Source: Betaproteobacteria bacterium
Lineage (GTDB): Bacteria > Pseudomonadota > Gammaproteobacteria > Burkholderiales > SG8-39
NCBI GenBank assembly: GCA_947479645.1
Contig: CANKAJ010000041.1
Location: 1-36,072 of the forward strand
Reading direction: 5' to 3'
DNA: 36,072 nucleotides
Translations under genes and position numbers: made by a program
Shown here: positions 16,988 through 25,498 of the stretch, one piece after another
Numbering within the stretch: position 1 is the first letter of the stretch
Layout: every line of letters begins with the position of its first letter
The notes under the pieces: generated by a model
Database searches by the model: none
Told to the model about the DNA's origin: nothing
Seen by the model: the letters and a program-made list of their open reading frames with translations, nothing else

Positions 16988-17728
16988 GTGGATACCGGAC
17001 TCAAGGGCAAGACCGTGCTGATTACAGGTGCCAGCCGCAATATGGGACGAGTCGCCGCCATGATGTTTGCACGCGAAGGCGCCAATCTGGCGCTCTGTAC
17101 CAGCACGAAAATGGACGAATTGAACCGTGTTGCCGAGCAGGCGCGCGCGCTTGGCGTTACTGTGATGGCTGAGCGTTGTGATGTGACAGATGGCGAGGCC
17201 GTGGCCGATTTTGTTGGCAAGGCGCGCACCAAACTGGGTGGTGTCGACGTTGCGGTCAACATCGCAGGCAACCGTGCCGAAGACAAATTTCTGGATCAGA
17301 GCATCGAATCGTGGCATCGCAATATCGCGGTCAACCTGACCGGGCCATTTAACATCTGCCGCAATGTCATTCCGGGGATGGTTGAACGTCGCTGGGGCCG
17401 CATCATCAATATTTCCGGCGTCTCACCCTACATCGGTGGACCCGCCTCCAAGACCATGGTCAAGCTGGGGATCGTCGGATTTACACGCGGTTTGGCGCAT
17501 GAGTTCGGCCAGCACAACATTACCGCGAATTGCATAGGGCCCGGCGTCATCGCGCGATTTGATCTTGATCCGGGAGAGACGGACAAGCCTTTGCACGCCA
17601 CGAAGCCGGGAAGCCGAAAGGGCAAGACAGAGGAACCCGTCTCGCTGATGCTTTATCTTGCCAGTGAATACGCCGCCTTCATCAGCGGGCAATGCTATCT
17701 GGTCAACGGTGGCGTCTACTTCCAGTAA
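16988..17728 (+). CDS. Short-chain dehydrogenase/reductase-fold protein lacking the canonical YxxxK
   Basis: A 246-residue SDR-fold protein. The dinucleotide loop TGASRNMG (13-20), the CDVTD segment, NIAG (91-94) and NLTG with Asn116 in helix 4 are typical, and the C-terminus SGQCYLVNGGVYFQ fits classical SDRs. The catalytic region is unusual: ISGVSPYIGGPASKTMVKLG. The usual Ser is Gly144 in register, and no Tyr lies four residues before either Lys155 or Lys159. Nucleotide binding is likely but standard alcohol/ketone chemistry is doubtful. Start GTG at 16988 follows GGGAG. It diverges from the TTT-MmgE operon and may belong to the same catabolic block. Confidence 0.85.
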   Translation: MDTGLKGKTVLITGASRNMGRVAAMMFAREGANLALCTSTKMDELNRVAEQARALGVTVMAERCDVTDGEAVADFVGKARTKLGGVDVAVNIAGNRAEDKFLDQSIESWHRNIAVNLTGPFNICRNVIPGMVERRWGRIINISGVSPYIGGPASKTMVKLGIVGFTRGLAHEFGQHNITANCIGPGVIARFDLDPGETDKPLHATKPGSRKGKTEEPVSLMLYLASEYAAFISGQCYLVNGGVYFQ

Positions 17729-17764
17729 GCCACGGAAGCCGCAAAGGGAGCCTGAAGGTGGTGG

Positions 17765-18151
17765 CTACTTCAGCAATTTCTGGATCAACGGATTGATCGG
17801 CTGCACAGTGGTGGCGGCCTTTCTGGCCCGTTGTTCTTCATCCTCGGTATTGGCTTTCGGCTCAGGCTGGGTGGGTTTCGTTACAGGTTGGGTAGCCGGG
17901 ATGACTGTCAGTCGGTCCCGCACTTCACCCCCGGATTTGAGGCCGATCTTGTCGCAACTGCTGCTTGAGTAGGTGATGCTGCTGCCATCAGTGCATTTGT
18001 AAAGCCCGGTCTGGGCAAGGCACGGCTGGCAGCTGAATCCTGCCAGCAGGATGCAAAGCGAAAACAGGCTGTACTGGCATGCCACACCGGGCTGCCGAAC
18101 CACTGTCATGCTGTTGCGGCATTCGATGCCGTGATTTGCGCCAGTTTGCAT
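17765..18151 (-). CDS. Small secreted DUF4124-like protein
   Basis: A 128-residue protein with a probable signal peptide (hydrophobic YSLFSLCILLAGFSC, cleavage near CLA-QTG). The mature N-terminus GLYKCTDGSSITYSSSSC resembles DUF4124, a short beta domain with paired cysteines found in many betaproteobacterial envelope proteins. A Pro/Thr/Glu-rich tail follows. Start ATG at 18151 has AGGAGG; an internal ATG at 18109 would give a shorter signal peptide but lacks a Shine-Dalgarno. It follows the aminotransferase by 26 bp on the same strand and converges on the SDR gene. Function unknown. Confidence 0.75.
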   Translation of the reverse strand: MQTGANHGIECRNSMTVVRQPGVACQYSLFSLCILLAGFSCQPCLAQTGLYKCTDGSSITYSSSSCDKIGLKSGGEVRDRLTVIPATQPVTKPTQPEPKANTEDEEQRARKAATTVQPINPLIQKLLK

Positions 18152-18177
18152 GCTTTCCTCCTGTCGTTGAGGGGGCT

Positions 18178-19326
18178 CTATATTTTGTTCAAGCGTTCCA
18201 GGGCACGGTCCAGCGTTTCGTTTTTCTTGCCAAAACAAAAACGCACCATGCAGCGCTCTACCGGACGTGTGTGGAATGCCGCTACCGGAATCGCGGCTAC
18301 ACCATGTTCCATGGTCAGGCGGGTTGCGAATGCCTCCTCGGTCTCCGTGCTGATCGCGGAATAATCGGCCAGCTGGAAATAGGTGCCGGGGCAAGGCAAC
18401 ATCCTGAATCGTGATGTGGCGAGTCCGGATCGAAATCGGTCACGTTTGGCCTGGTAGAACGCTGGCAGCGTTTCATAGTGCGAGGGATCGGCAAGCCAGG
18501 CGGCGAGGGCATGCTGCATCGGCGTCGAGACCGCGAATACCATGAACTGGTGCACCTTGCGAAACTCAGTCGAGAGTTCTGCAGGGGCGCAGCAGTAGCC
18601 GACTTTCCAGCCGGTAGTGTGGAAGGTCTTGCCAAATGACGAGACGACAAACGCGCGCTCCGCCAGTGCCGGGCGTCGCGACAGGCTCTGGTGCGGCAGG
18701 CCATCAAAGACGATGTGTTCGTAGACTTCGTCGGCCAGCAACAATATTCCAGTGTCGCGGACGATCGTCTCCAGAGCGTCCAGATCAGCGCCGGAAAATA
18801 TCGCGCCACTCGGATTGTGCGGCGAGTTAACGATGAGCATGCGAGTGCGATGGGTCACGGCTGCACGCACCGCATCCCACGGCACGCCGTAGTCGTCTGC
18901 GTTCAGCTGCACATAAACGGGCGAGCCGCCTGCGAGCCGGATCGCAGGCACATAGCTGTCGTAGACTGGTTCGAGTACGATGACTTCGTCACCCGGCCGT
19001 ACTGCGGCCAGCACGGCGGTCATCAAGGCCTGAGTTCCACCGGCCGTTACCGTTATTTCGGTATCAGGATCGTAGTGGTGTCCGTATAACCGTGCATTCT
19101 TGGTGGCAATGGCCTGGCGCAATGCGGCCAGGCCGGCCATGGGCGCGTACTGATTGTGCCCGGCGTGCATGGCTTCGGCCACCAGGGATTGCAGCCGGGG
19201 GTCGCAATTGAAATCGGGGAAGCCCTGGCCAAGGTTGATCGCGCCCTGTTGTTCCGCCAGTCGTGACATGACGGTAAATATGGTGGTGCCAACGTCGGGC
19301 AGCTTGGAGGTTTTGAAGTAGTTCAT
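18178..19326 (-). CDS. ybdL: PLP-dependent aminotransferase, YbdL-type (methionine preferring)
   Basis: A 382-residue class I/II aminotransferase. It matches the E. coli YbdL pattern along its length: SKLPDVGTTIFTVMSRLA, INLGQGFPDF, NQYAPMAG, then LNADDYGVPW. The Schiff-base lysine is Lys233 in SSFGKTFHTTGWKVGY; the NSPHNPSG segment holds the PLP-ring Asn, and the carboxylate-binding Arg is in the VRFCFGKK segment. YbdL transaminates methionine and aromatic or His side chains with keto acids, in the cytoplasm. The start at 19326 matches the family N-terminus although its Shine-Dalgarno is weak. It lies 19 bp after the MFS gene, so the two are probably cotranscribed. Confidence 0.9.
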   Translation of the reverse strand: MNYFKTSKLPDVGTTIFTVMSRLAEQQGAINLGQGFPDFNCDPRLQSLVAEAMHAGHNQYAPMAGLAALRQAIATKNARLYGHHYDPDTEITVTAGGTQALMTAVLAAVRPGDEVIVLEPVYDSYVPAIRLAGGSPVYVQLNADDYGVPWDAVRAAVTHRTRMLIVNSPHNPSGAIFSGADLDALETIVRDTGILLLADEVYEHIVFDGLPHQSLSRRPALAERAFVVSSFGKTFHTTGWKVGYCCAPAELSTEFRKVHQFMVFAVSTPMQHALAAWLADPSHYETLPAFYQAKRDRFRSGLATSRFRMLPCPGTYFQLADYSAISTETEEAFATRLTMEHGVAAIPVAAFHTRPVERCMVRFCFGKKNETLDRALERLNKI

Positions 19327-19345
19327 TGAGGGATGTGTTCTGATT

Positions 19346-20638
19346 TCAGGCCGTTTCTACCGCTATCTTCCGCCCGCGTTTGACGTCCACACCGAACAGT
19401 AGCGCAAGTCCGACTATGAAGAATACACCGGTGACCAGCATCGCCAGCCTGTGGTTGCCGCCGGAGGCCCAGCTGACTGCGCCATATGTCAGAGGACCCA
19501 GAATGGCCGAGAGTTTGACCGCCAATCCCCACAGGCCGAAAAATTCTCCGTGCCGGTCCGCCGGACTGAGATAGCCCACCAGTGCCCGCCCCGCGGACTG
19601 GGAGGAACCGAGGCACACACCGGCAATATTGGCGGCGACCCAGAATGACACGCGACTTTCGGACTGCCAGGCGATCAGCACCATCACGATCCAGCCCAGC
19701 AGGGTCATCGCAATGCAAAGGACGTGGCCCAGGCGGTCCTGCCATTGGCCGAAAGCGAAGGCCCCGGCGGCAGCAGTGATATTGACGACAAGAACAAGTG
19801 TGATGGTGTCTCGCGTCGAAAACCCGAGTGCCTGTTCGGCGTAAATTGCTGCGAGTGCGATGACCGTCTGGATGCCCGCCTGATAGAACACCATACAAAT
19901 CAGGAAACGCCTCAGGTCGCGATAACGCGAAGCATGCCGGATCGTCTCTGCAACCCGCGCATAAGATGTGCGCCAGGTACTGGATGGGTCAGCGCAAGGT
20001 AATCGCACAGCCCGTTCCTTCAGCAGCACAAAGGTCGGCAGGCTGGCCAGGGCAAACAGGCCGGCGGTGATCAGCATGGTGACGGGCACGAATTGCGCCG
20101 CTGTCTGACCGGCCGTTTGCGCATGGCCAACCCAGGCGAGGCATGCACCCAGGGACACTAGTCCGCCAAGGTAGCCCAGACTCCAGCCCCATCCCGATAT
20201 CTTGCCGATGGCTGCTCCACGCGCAAGTTCCGGCAGGAATGCGGCGATGATGTTTTCGCCGGTACCAAAAAAGAAATTGGACAATGCGACCAGCGTAATT
20301 GCCAGAGCCACATCGCCCGGTTCGATCAGAGCCAGCGCAGCAGTAAACAAGATGCAACCCGTCGTGGTAAAGGCGAGCACGCGTTTTTTGGCCGCATGCA
20401 GATCGGCCCATGCGCCGATCAATGGTGCCGACAGTATGATGGCGGCATAGGAGAGGGCCAATGCGCCAGTCCAGGCGAACGTCGCCCAGGGCGCATTGGC
20501 GGCTACACCGGAGACAAACCAGGCGTTGAAAATGGCAGTGATAACCACCGTGGTGTAACCGGAATTGGCAAAGTCGTACATCGCCCAGCCGAATACTTCC
20601 CGGGGATGCACGTCAACAGCAAGATTTTCAGAAGCCAT
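19346..20638 (-). CDS. UMF1-type major facilitator (Atg22-like) transporter
   Basis: A 430-residue polytopic inner-membrane protein with about twelve hydrophobic segments. The N-terminal FGWAMYDFANSGYTTVVITAIF is the hallmark of the UMF1 family, related to yeast vacuolar effluxer Atg22. Further family features are FGTGENIIAAFLPELA and, in the second half, GSSQSAGRALVGYLSPADRHGEFFGLW. Yeast Atg22 exports amino acids; bacterial substrates are mostly unknown. Cotranscription with an amino-acid aminotransferase is consistent with amino- or keto-acid movement, which is inference. The ATG at 20638 has a GAGG about ten bases upstream. Confidence 0.88.
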   Translation of the reverse strand: MASENLAVDVHPREVFGWAMYDFANSGYTTVVITAIFNAWFVSGVAANAPWATFAWTGALALSYAAIILSAPLIGAWADLHAAKKRVLAFTTTGCILFTAALALIEPGDVALAITLVALSNFFFGTGENIIAAFLPELARGAAIGKISGWGWSLGYLGGLVSLGACLAWVGHAQTAGQTAAQFVPVTMLITAGLFALASLPTFVLLKERAVRLPCADPSSTWRTSYARVAETIRHASRYRDLRRFLICMVFYQAGIQTVIALAAIYAEQALGFSTRDTITLVLVVNITAAAGAFAFGQWQDRLGHVLCIAMTLLGWIVMVLIAWQSESRVSFWVAANIAGVCLGSSQSAGRALVGYLSPADRHGEFFGLWGLAVKLSAILGPLTYGAVSWASGGNHRLAMLVTGVFFIVGLALLFGVDVKRGRKIAVETA

Positions 20639-20831
20639 ATTTCAGATGCCTCGGGATTCCAATACGCTCCGATCGTTGCATTAATCCGAGTGGATTGTCA
20701 GACAAATTCCTTTCGGGATCATACATGCCGAGAGTAAAATTGCCGCAATCCTCAGCGGCCATTGATTTATCTATGGCTTGATTCAGCAACGCTCAGTACG
20801 GTGCAGCCACACCCCATAAAGTGAGAAAGAC

Positions 20832-22187
20832 TTGGAGCACTCTCCAAACTCCGAATTCGACCGGCTAACCGAGCATCTGAACGAGGTGCAGCATCTGCTA
20901 TCCCGGCACCGGCTGGTTGAAAACCTCGTCAATCGTCAGGAGATGCCCAAACATAGCCTGGTCGAGAACATCGTGCAAAGGGAGAACCTCGGAAAACTTG
21001 GCCAATTGCTCAATAGCCTTGATGCGGTCGATGCTGCGCGTATCCTTGAGGCACTGTCCCCGGAAGATCGCTTGTTGGTGTGGGAGCAGATAAAGGTCGA
21101 CCGTCTGGACAGTATTTTGCTGTTGCTGCTCGACGATGTGCGCGAGGAACTGGTCAATGCATCCAGTCATCAGACCGAAAAAGTTTCCCTGAATGTGTTC
21201 GAGTTGCGTGATGGCCGGCTTCGCCAGGTGAAAGTGGCGAATAAGTCAGATCTTGCCGACATCAAGCCGATATGGGTGGACCTGTTGGCGCCATCGGCCG
21301 AAATGCGTTACTGGATTGGCGAGTTCTTCGGACTCGATCTTCCTGACCCGAACAGCCTGACCGACCTTGAGGCCAGTGCCCGTTTCTACGTCGAGGACAA
21401 TGGCGAAATTCATTTGCATTCCGACTTCCTTCTCGATGCCGAAAACGAGGCGCAGAACGTTGCAGTTGCCTTTATCCTGCACAAGGACATCCTGTTTTCG
21501 GTGCGCAAGGAGGAATTGCCCGTGTTCCGACTGCAGCGATTGCGCGCCCGTACCCAGCCCGGCTACGTTACCGAAGGCAAGGACGTTCTGCTCGATCTTT
21601 ATGCAGCGGATGCCGAATATTCGGCCGATGCACTGGAGGACGTCTATGCCGAACTGGAAACTGTCAGCAAACGCGTGCTGAATCCCCAGGTGACTGACGA
21701 TGCAGCGGCGCAGATCCTGTCTGAAATTGCACGCGGTGAGGATCTGAATGGTCGCATACGCCGCAATGTTCTTGATACACGGCGCGCCCTATCCTTCCTG
21801 ATGCGTGGAAAGTCCCTGTCTGCACTGCAGCACGAAGAGGCGCGTGAAATTGTACGGGACATCGAGTCGCTGGACGGACATACCACCTTCCTGTTTGGCA
21901 AGATCAACTTCCTGATGGATGCCACGGTCGGTTTCATCAACATCAACCAGAACAAGCGCGTGTCAAAATTGACGAGCATCAGTATCATTTTCATGCCCAT
22001 CAATATATTGGCCGGCATTGGCGGCATGTCCGAGTTTTCAATGATGGCCAAGGACTTCAACATTGAATGGCCAGTCGCCTATACGGGGTTCCTGCTTGGT
22101 TCGGCGTTTGTTGGCTGGGGAACCTACCATGTCCTGAAATTCCTGGAGGCGCGTGCCACCAAGCGTGCACTCAAAGCGAAGGGGTAA
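20832..22187 (+). CDS. CorA-family divalent-cation transporter with MgtE-type N-terminal domain
   Basis: A 451-residue protein. Residues about 20-110 resemble the cytoplasmic N-domain of betaproteobacterial MgtE: a repeated LVENLVNRQ/LVENIVQRE, then LDAVDAARILEALSPEDRLLVWE and DDVREELV. The rest is CorA-like: an alpha/beta domain, a long helix (LEDVYAELETVSKRVLNPQ), and two C-terminal membrane helices starting at SIIFMPINILAGIGG. The signature is GMS (398-400) instead of GMN. MgtE_N normally senses Mg2+ in a different channel, so this is a modular fusion. The start is TTG at 20832 after GTGAGAAAG; the next in-frame ATG would cut into the MgtE_N part. It diverges from the UMF1 gene. Confidence 0.85.
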   Translation: MEHSPNSEFDRLTEHLNEVQHLLSRHRLVENLVNRQEMPKHSLVENIVQRENLGKLGQLLNSLDAVDAARILEALSPEDRLLVWEQIKVDRLDSILLLLLDDVREELVNASSHQTEKVSLNVFELRDGRLRQVKVANKSDLADIKPIWVDLLAPSAEMRYWIGEFFGLDLPDPNSLTDLEASARFYVEDNGEIHLHSDFLLDAENEAQNVAVAFILHKDILFSVRKEELPVFRLQRLRARTQPGYVTEGKDVLLDLYAADAEYSADALEDVYAELETVSKRVLNPQVTDDAAAQILSEIARGEDLNGRIRRNVLDTRRALSFLMRGKSLSALQHEEAREIVRDIESLDGHTTFLFGKINFLMDATVGFININQNKRVSKLTSISIIFMPINILAGIGGMSEFSMMAKDFNIEWPVAYTGFLLGSAFVGWGTYHVLKFLEARATKRALKAKG

Positions 22188-22233
22188 TAGTTACGTTTTG
22201 AGTGAGGCAAAGCCAGTTTTTTAAAGGTACAGA

Positions 22234-22246
22234 CCGAGTGCCTCGG
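22234..22246. repeat. Short hairpin between convergent corA-like and hemL genes
   Basis: CCGAG and CTCGG form a 5-bp stem over tgc. It lies in the 78-bp spacer between convergent stops. A T-run (22218-22222) lies upstream of it rather than downstream on the plus strand; on the minus strand that run reads as A. It could be a weak terminator only. Confidence 0.25.
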
Positions 22247-22265
22247 CGTCTCTGCTAGCGGAGTC

Positions 22266-23555
22266 TTAGACCTGTTTCAATGTCGCGAACGACGCCTCAG
22301 CCGCGGCCACGGTACGCGCGATGTCATCGGCAGTATGCGCAGTGCTGACAAACCCGGCCTCGAAGGCCGAGGGCGCAAGATAAATGCCCCGATCGAGCAT
22401 CGCCTGGAAAAAGCGATTGAATGCTTTGACATCGCACTGCATCACTTCGGCAAAATTGGCCGGTGGATGATCGCGAAAATAGAGCCCGAACATGCTGCCG
22501 ATATGCTGCGCTGAAAAGGCGATGCCGTGCTTCCTGGCCACTGCGACCAGCCCTTCAGTGAGAGAGCGTGTGCTCGCTTCGACCTTTTCATAGAGTCCGG
22601 TTGTTTGCACAAGCCGCAGCGTTTCAAGTCCGGCTGCCACAGCAACCGGATTACCCGAAAGCGTGCCAGCCTGATAGACGCCGCCCAGCGGGGCAATGTG
22701 ACTCATGATGTCGCGCCGTCCGCCGAACGCACCCACTGGCATGCCGCCGCCAATGATTTTTCCAAGTGTGGTGAGGTCTGGCTTGATGTTGTACAGGCCC
22801 TGCGCCCCTTGCGGACCAACGCGAAAGCCTGTCATCACTTCGTCGAAAATGAGGACGGTGCCGTGGCGTGTACAAAGGACCCGCAGTGCCTGCAGAAACG
22901 CGGGATCCGGCACCACCATGTTCATATTGCCGGCGACCGGTTCGACAATGACGCACGCGATCTGGTCGCCGGTTGATTTGAACGTTTGTTCAAGTTCAGC
23001 GGTGTCGTTGTAGGTCAATACCAGCGTCTGCTGCGCGATTTCAGGGGGCACGCCGGACGAAGAGGGCTGTCCCAGTGTCAGTGCACCCGAGCCGGCTTTG
23101 ACCAGAAGGCTGTCGGCATGGCCGTGATAGCAGCCTTCGAATTTGACGATCAGGCTGCGTCCGGTAAATCCACGGGCCAGGCGTAGTGCGGACATGGTGG
23201 CTTCAGTGCCGGAGCTCACCAGCCGCACCAACTCCAGGCTGGGCAGCAGGCGAATCAGCAACTCGGCCATTTCAATTTCAACCTCAGTCGGGGCACCGAA
23301 AGATAGTCCGCGTGACGCGGCTTCTTGAACCGCGCGAACCACCTCGGGATGCGCATGGCCCAGCAGCAATGGTCCCCAGGAGCCGACGTAATCGATAAAA
23401 ACACGGCCATCGGCATCCCAGGTGCGGGCACCTTCGCCTTTGACCAGAAAAGGTGGTGTTCCGCCGACGGACTTGAAGGCCCGCACGGGCGAATTGACGC
23501 CACCTGGAATGCTGAGCTGGGCGCGTGCGAAAAGTTTTTCGTTCTCGGTTGTCAT
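22266..23555 (-). CDS. hemL: Glutamate-1-semialdehyde 2,1-aminomutase
   Basis: Converts glutamate-1-semialdehyde to 5-aminolevulinate, the committed C5-route precursor of heme. PLP enzyme of 429 residues, usual length. The N-terminus [24 protein letters not shown], the gating-loop GQPSSSGVP and [11 protein letters not shown] are family hallmarks. The PLP-binding lysine is Lys266 in [18 protein letters not shown]. Its ATG overlaps the thiE stop by four bases, so hemL is the last gene of thiD-thiE-hemL. The operon links thiamin and tetrapyrrole synthesis, an arrangement frequent in betaproteobacteria. Confidence 0.97.
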   Translation of the reverse strand: MTTENEKLFARAQLSIPGGVNSPVRAFKSVGGTPPFLVKGEGARTWDADGRVFIDYVGSWGPLLLGHAHPEVVRAVQEAASRGLSFGAPTEVEIEMAELLIRLLPSLELVRLVSSGTEATMSALRLARGFTGRSLIVKFEGCYHGHADSLLVKAGSGALTLGQPSSSGVPPEIAQQTLVLTYNDTAELEQTFKSTGDQIACVIVEPVAGNMNMVVPDPAFLQALRVLCTRHGTVLIFDEVMTGFRVGPQGAQGLYNIKPDLTTLGKIIGGGMPVGAFGGRRDIMSHIAPLGGVYQAGTLSGNPVAVAAGLETLRLVQTTGLYEKVEASTRSLTEGLVAVARKHGIAFSAQHIGSMFGLYFRDHPPANFAEVMQCDVKAFNRFFQAMLDRGIYLAPSAFEAGFVSTAHTADDIARTVAAAEASFATLKQV

Positions 23556-24175
23556 TGAGAATGCTTTACGAAAAACGCTGCGAAATTACGGGCTGCCGTT
23601 TCGATGTCAGGCTCGTTGAACAAGGCAGTGATCACCGCCACCGCATCGACCCCTGCAGCAACCAGTGCAGCAACATTTTGCAGCGTAATGCCACCGATAG
23701 CGACGATTGGAAGCCCGATTTCAGTCTGAGCCTGACGATACAGTTCGAGTGGCGCATTTACTGCGCCAGGTTTGGTGAGCGAAGTGAAAGCGGCGCCAAA
23801 TGCAACATAACTGGCGCCTGCAGCGCGTGCGGCAATGGCGAGATCCAGGCTGTTGTAGCAGGAAGCGCCGAGCAATCGATCCGGCCCGAGCAAACGCCGT
23901 GCTTTGGCCAGGTCGCCATCCTCGCCGCCCAGATGCACGCCATGCGCAGCCACCTCCAGCGCCAGTGGCAGGTCGTCGTTGATGATGAAAGTTGTGCCGT
24001 ACACGCGGCAAAGGGCGGCCAGTGATTCAGCCTGTTCCCGCTTGAGTCCGGCGTCAGCGAGTTTGTTGCGGTACTGCAGCAGACGTGCGCCACCGGCCAG
24101 AGCCTGCTTCACCTTGTGCAGCAGCACTTGCGTATCGGGTTCGTCCGGGGTAATGGCGTAAAGGCCGCGAATCAC
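23552..24175 (-). CDS. thiE: Thiamine-phosphate synthase
   Basis: Joins HMP-pyrophosphate and the thiazole phosphate to give thiamin phosphate. A 207-residue TIM-barrel protein starting [10 protein letters not shown]. Substrate-binding segments are seen: [39 protein letters not shown] in consecutive parts, [11 protein letters not shown], and [13 protein letters not shown]. The start is GTG at 24175 after AAGGGA. It sits 21 bp after thiD and overlaps hemL by four bases. Confidence 0.95.
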   Translation of the reverse strand: MIRGLYAITPDEPDTQVLLHKVKQALAGGARLLQYRNKLADAGLKREQAESLAALCRVYGTTFIINDDLPLALEVAAHGVHLGGEDGDLAKARRLLGPDRLLGASCYNSLDLAIAARAAGASYVAFGAAFTSLTKPGAVNAPLELYRQAQTEIGLPIVAIGGITLQNVAALVAAGVDAVAVITALFNEPDIETAARNFAAFFVKHSQ

Positions 24176-24196
24176 GTTTCTTAATCCCTTAATTCT

Positions 24197-25054
24197 TTAA
24201 TCCTTGCGACCTTCGTCCAGTTCCCGCGCCCAGAAAAACCGGTCGGGAATGGACTGGCCCATGCCGGGCCGAAAACCGGCAGACAGGGTCTGCCAGGTGA
24301 ATTCCTGTGCTTCGCGCACGGCTTCCGACAACTCCAGGCCGTTGGCAAGCGCAGCAGCGATGGCTGAGGCAAGCGTGCACCCGGAGCCGTGATAACTGCC
24401 AGTCAGTCGTTCCCACTCGTCGGCACGAATGATTCCGTTGTCGCCATAAAGGGTGTTGATGACCGACGGTGTGTGCTCGTGGGTACCGGTGATCAGCACA
24501 TATTCGCAACCCATGCGCAATATGCGGCTGGCGCATTCGGCAAGATCAGGATCGTCTGCTTCCGACTCATCTTCGTCCATTTCCTGGGGGCGTGCCAGGC
24601 GGCGTGCCTCCTGGCTGTTGGGTGTGATGATGGTGGTTTGCGGTAGTAGCAGTTCTGTCATGGCTGCAATCATGTCTTCGGACGCCAATTCATCGCCGCG
24701 TCCCGAAGCCAGTACCGGATCCAGTATCAAAGGCACATCCGGGTAATCGGCAATGACTTCGGCGATGGCGGCGATGTTCTCCACGCTTCCCATCAGACCG
24801 ATCTTGAATGCAGCAACCGGCATGTCTTCGAGCAGCAAGCGCGCCTGATCGACTACCCAGTCTGAATCCATGGGCAGAATATCCTCCACGCCGGCGGTAT
24901 CCTGGACGGTAATGGCGGTAATGACCGATACCGCATAGCATCCCATGGACGACAGCGTAAGCAAGTCAGCCTGAATTCCAGCGCCACCGGTTGGGTCCGA
25001 TGCGGCGAAGGCGAGAACGATGGGTGGGTGATGAGATCGCTTGGTCGACGACAT
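24197..25054 (-). CDS. thiD: Hydroxymethylpyrimidine/phosphomethylpyrimidine kinase
   Basis: Phosphorylates HMP and HMP-phosphate for thiamin synthesis. A ribokinase-fold protein of 285 residues. The N-terminal FAASDPTGGAGIQADLLTLSSMG binds the pyrimidine. The anion hole near the C-terminus, GSYHGSGCTLASAIAAALANG, contains the catalytic Cys. TPNSQEARRL is the usual domain-core segment. ATG at 25054 fits homologues; an in-frame TTG at 25132 would add an unlike basic stretch. It diverges from the rubredoxin gene over 91 bp, which must carry both promoters. The linker after ARPQEM is very acidic (DEDESEADDPD), an unusual insertion compared with the typical enzyme. Confidence 0.94.
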   Translation of the reverse strand: MSSTKRSHHPPIVLAFAASDPTGGAGIQADLLTLSSMGCYAVSVITAITVQDTAGVEDILPMDSDWVVDQARLLLEDMPVAAFKIGLMGSVENIAAIAEVIADYPDVPLILDPVLASGRGDELASEDMIAAMTELLLPQTTIITPNSQEARRLARPQEMDEDESEADDPDLAECASRILRMGCEYVLITGTHEHTPSVINTLYGDNGIIRADEWERLTGSYHGSGCTLASAIAAALANGLELSEAVREAQEFTWQTLSAGFRPGMGQSIPDRFFWARELDEGRKD

Positions 25055-25145
25055 AAACGGTTGTTGTAGCGGGATTTTGGGTGGCGGCCCGCGTGCCAAC
25101 CGGGTAAGATGCGGACGATTATTGTAACCCAAGCGTCGATACCGT

Positions 25146-25331
25146 ATGACCGAAACAGTACAGATAAATAAAACGTGGATGTGTTTGATTTGCGGATGGA
25201 TTTATGACGAAGCCGCTGGCGTCCCGGACGAGGATATTGCTCCTGGCACACGCTGGGAGGATGTGCCCATGAACTGGACTTGCCCGGAGTGCGGTGCTCG
25301 CAAGGAAGACTTCGAAATGGTGGCCATCTGA
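25146..25331 (+). CDS. rubA: Rubredoxin
   Basis: A 61-residue one-iron electron-transfer protein. The Fe(Cys)4 site is complete: CLIC (Cys13, Cys16) and CPEC (Cys46, Cys49). The sequence WIYDEAAGVPDEDIAPGTRW is canonical for rubredoxins. The partner oxidase or reductase is not encoded here. It lies upstream of pilG by 167 bp and the same neighbourhood occurs in other betaproteobacteria, although a functional tie to pili is not established. Confidence 0.96.
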   Translation: MTETVQINKTWMCLICGWIYDEAAGVPDEDIAPGTRWEDVPMNWTCPECGARKEDFEMVAI

Positions 25332-25438
25332 GGCGTTACGCGATGCTGGCGTGCTGGGCGGCCAGGCTATGGTTCGCCGAAGGATTTGGCTGATCAGGTC
25401 GCGGCGATTGGGTAGATCTGAGTAAATCGGAGACGCCT

Positions 25439-25450
25439 TGTCCCGGGACA
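25439..25450. repeat. 12-bp perfect palindrome upstream of pilG
   Basis: TGTCCCGGGACA is a perfect palindrome 48 bp before the pilG start codon, in the rubA-pilG spacer. It could be an operator for a dimeric regulator; there is no other support. Confidence 0.25.
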
Positions 25451-25498
25451 GTGTGTCGCGCTGGCGATCTGCAATAGCCTGTGCAATGGGGTGAATGA

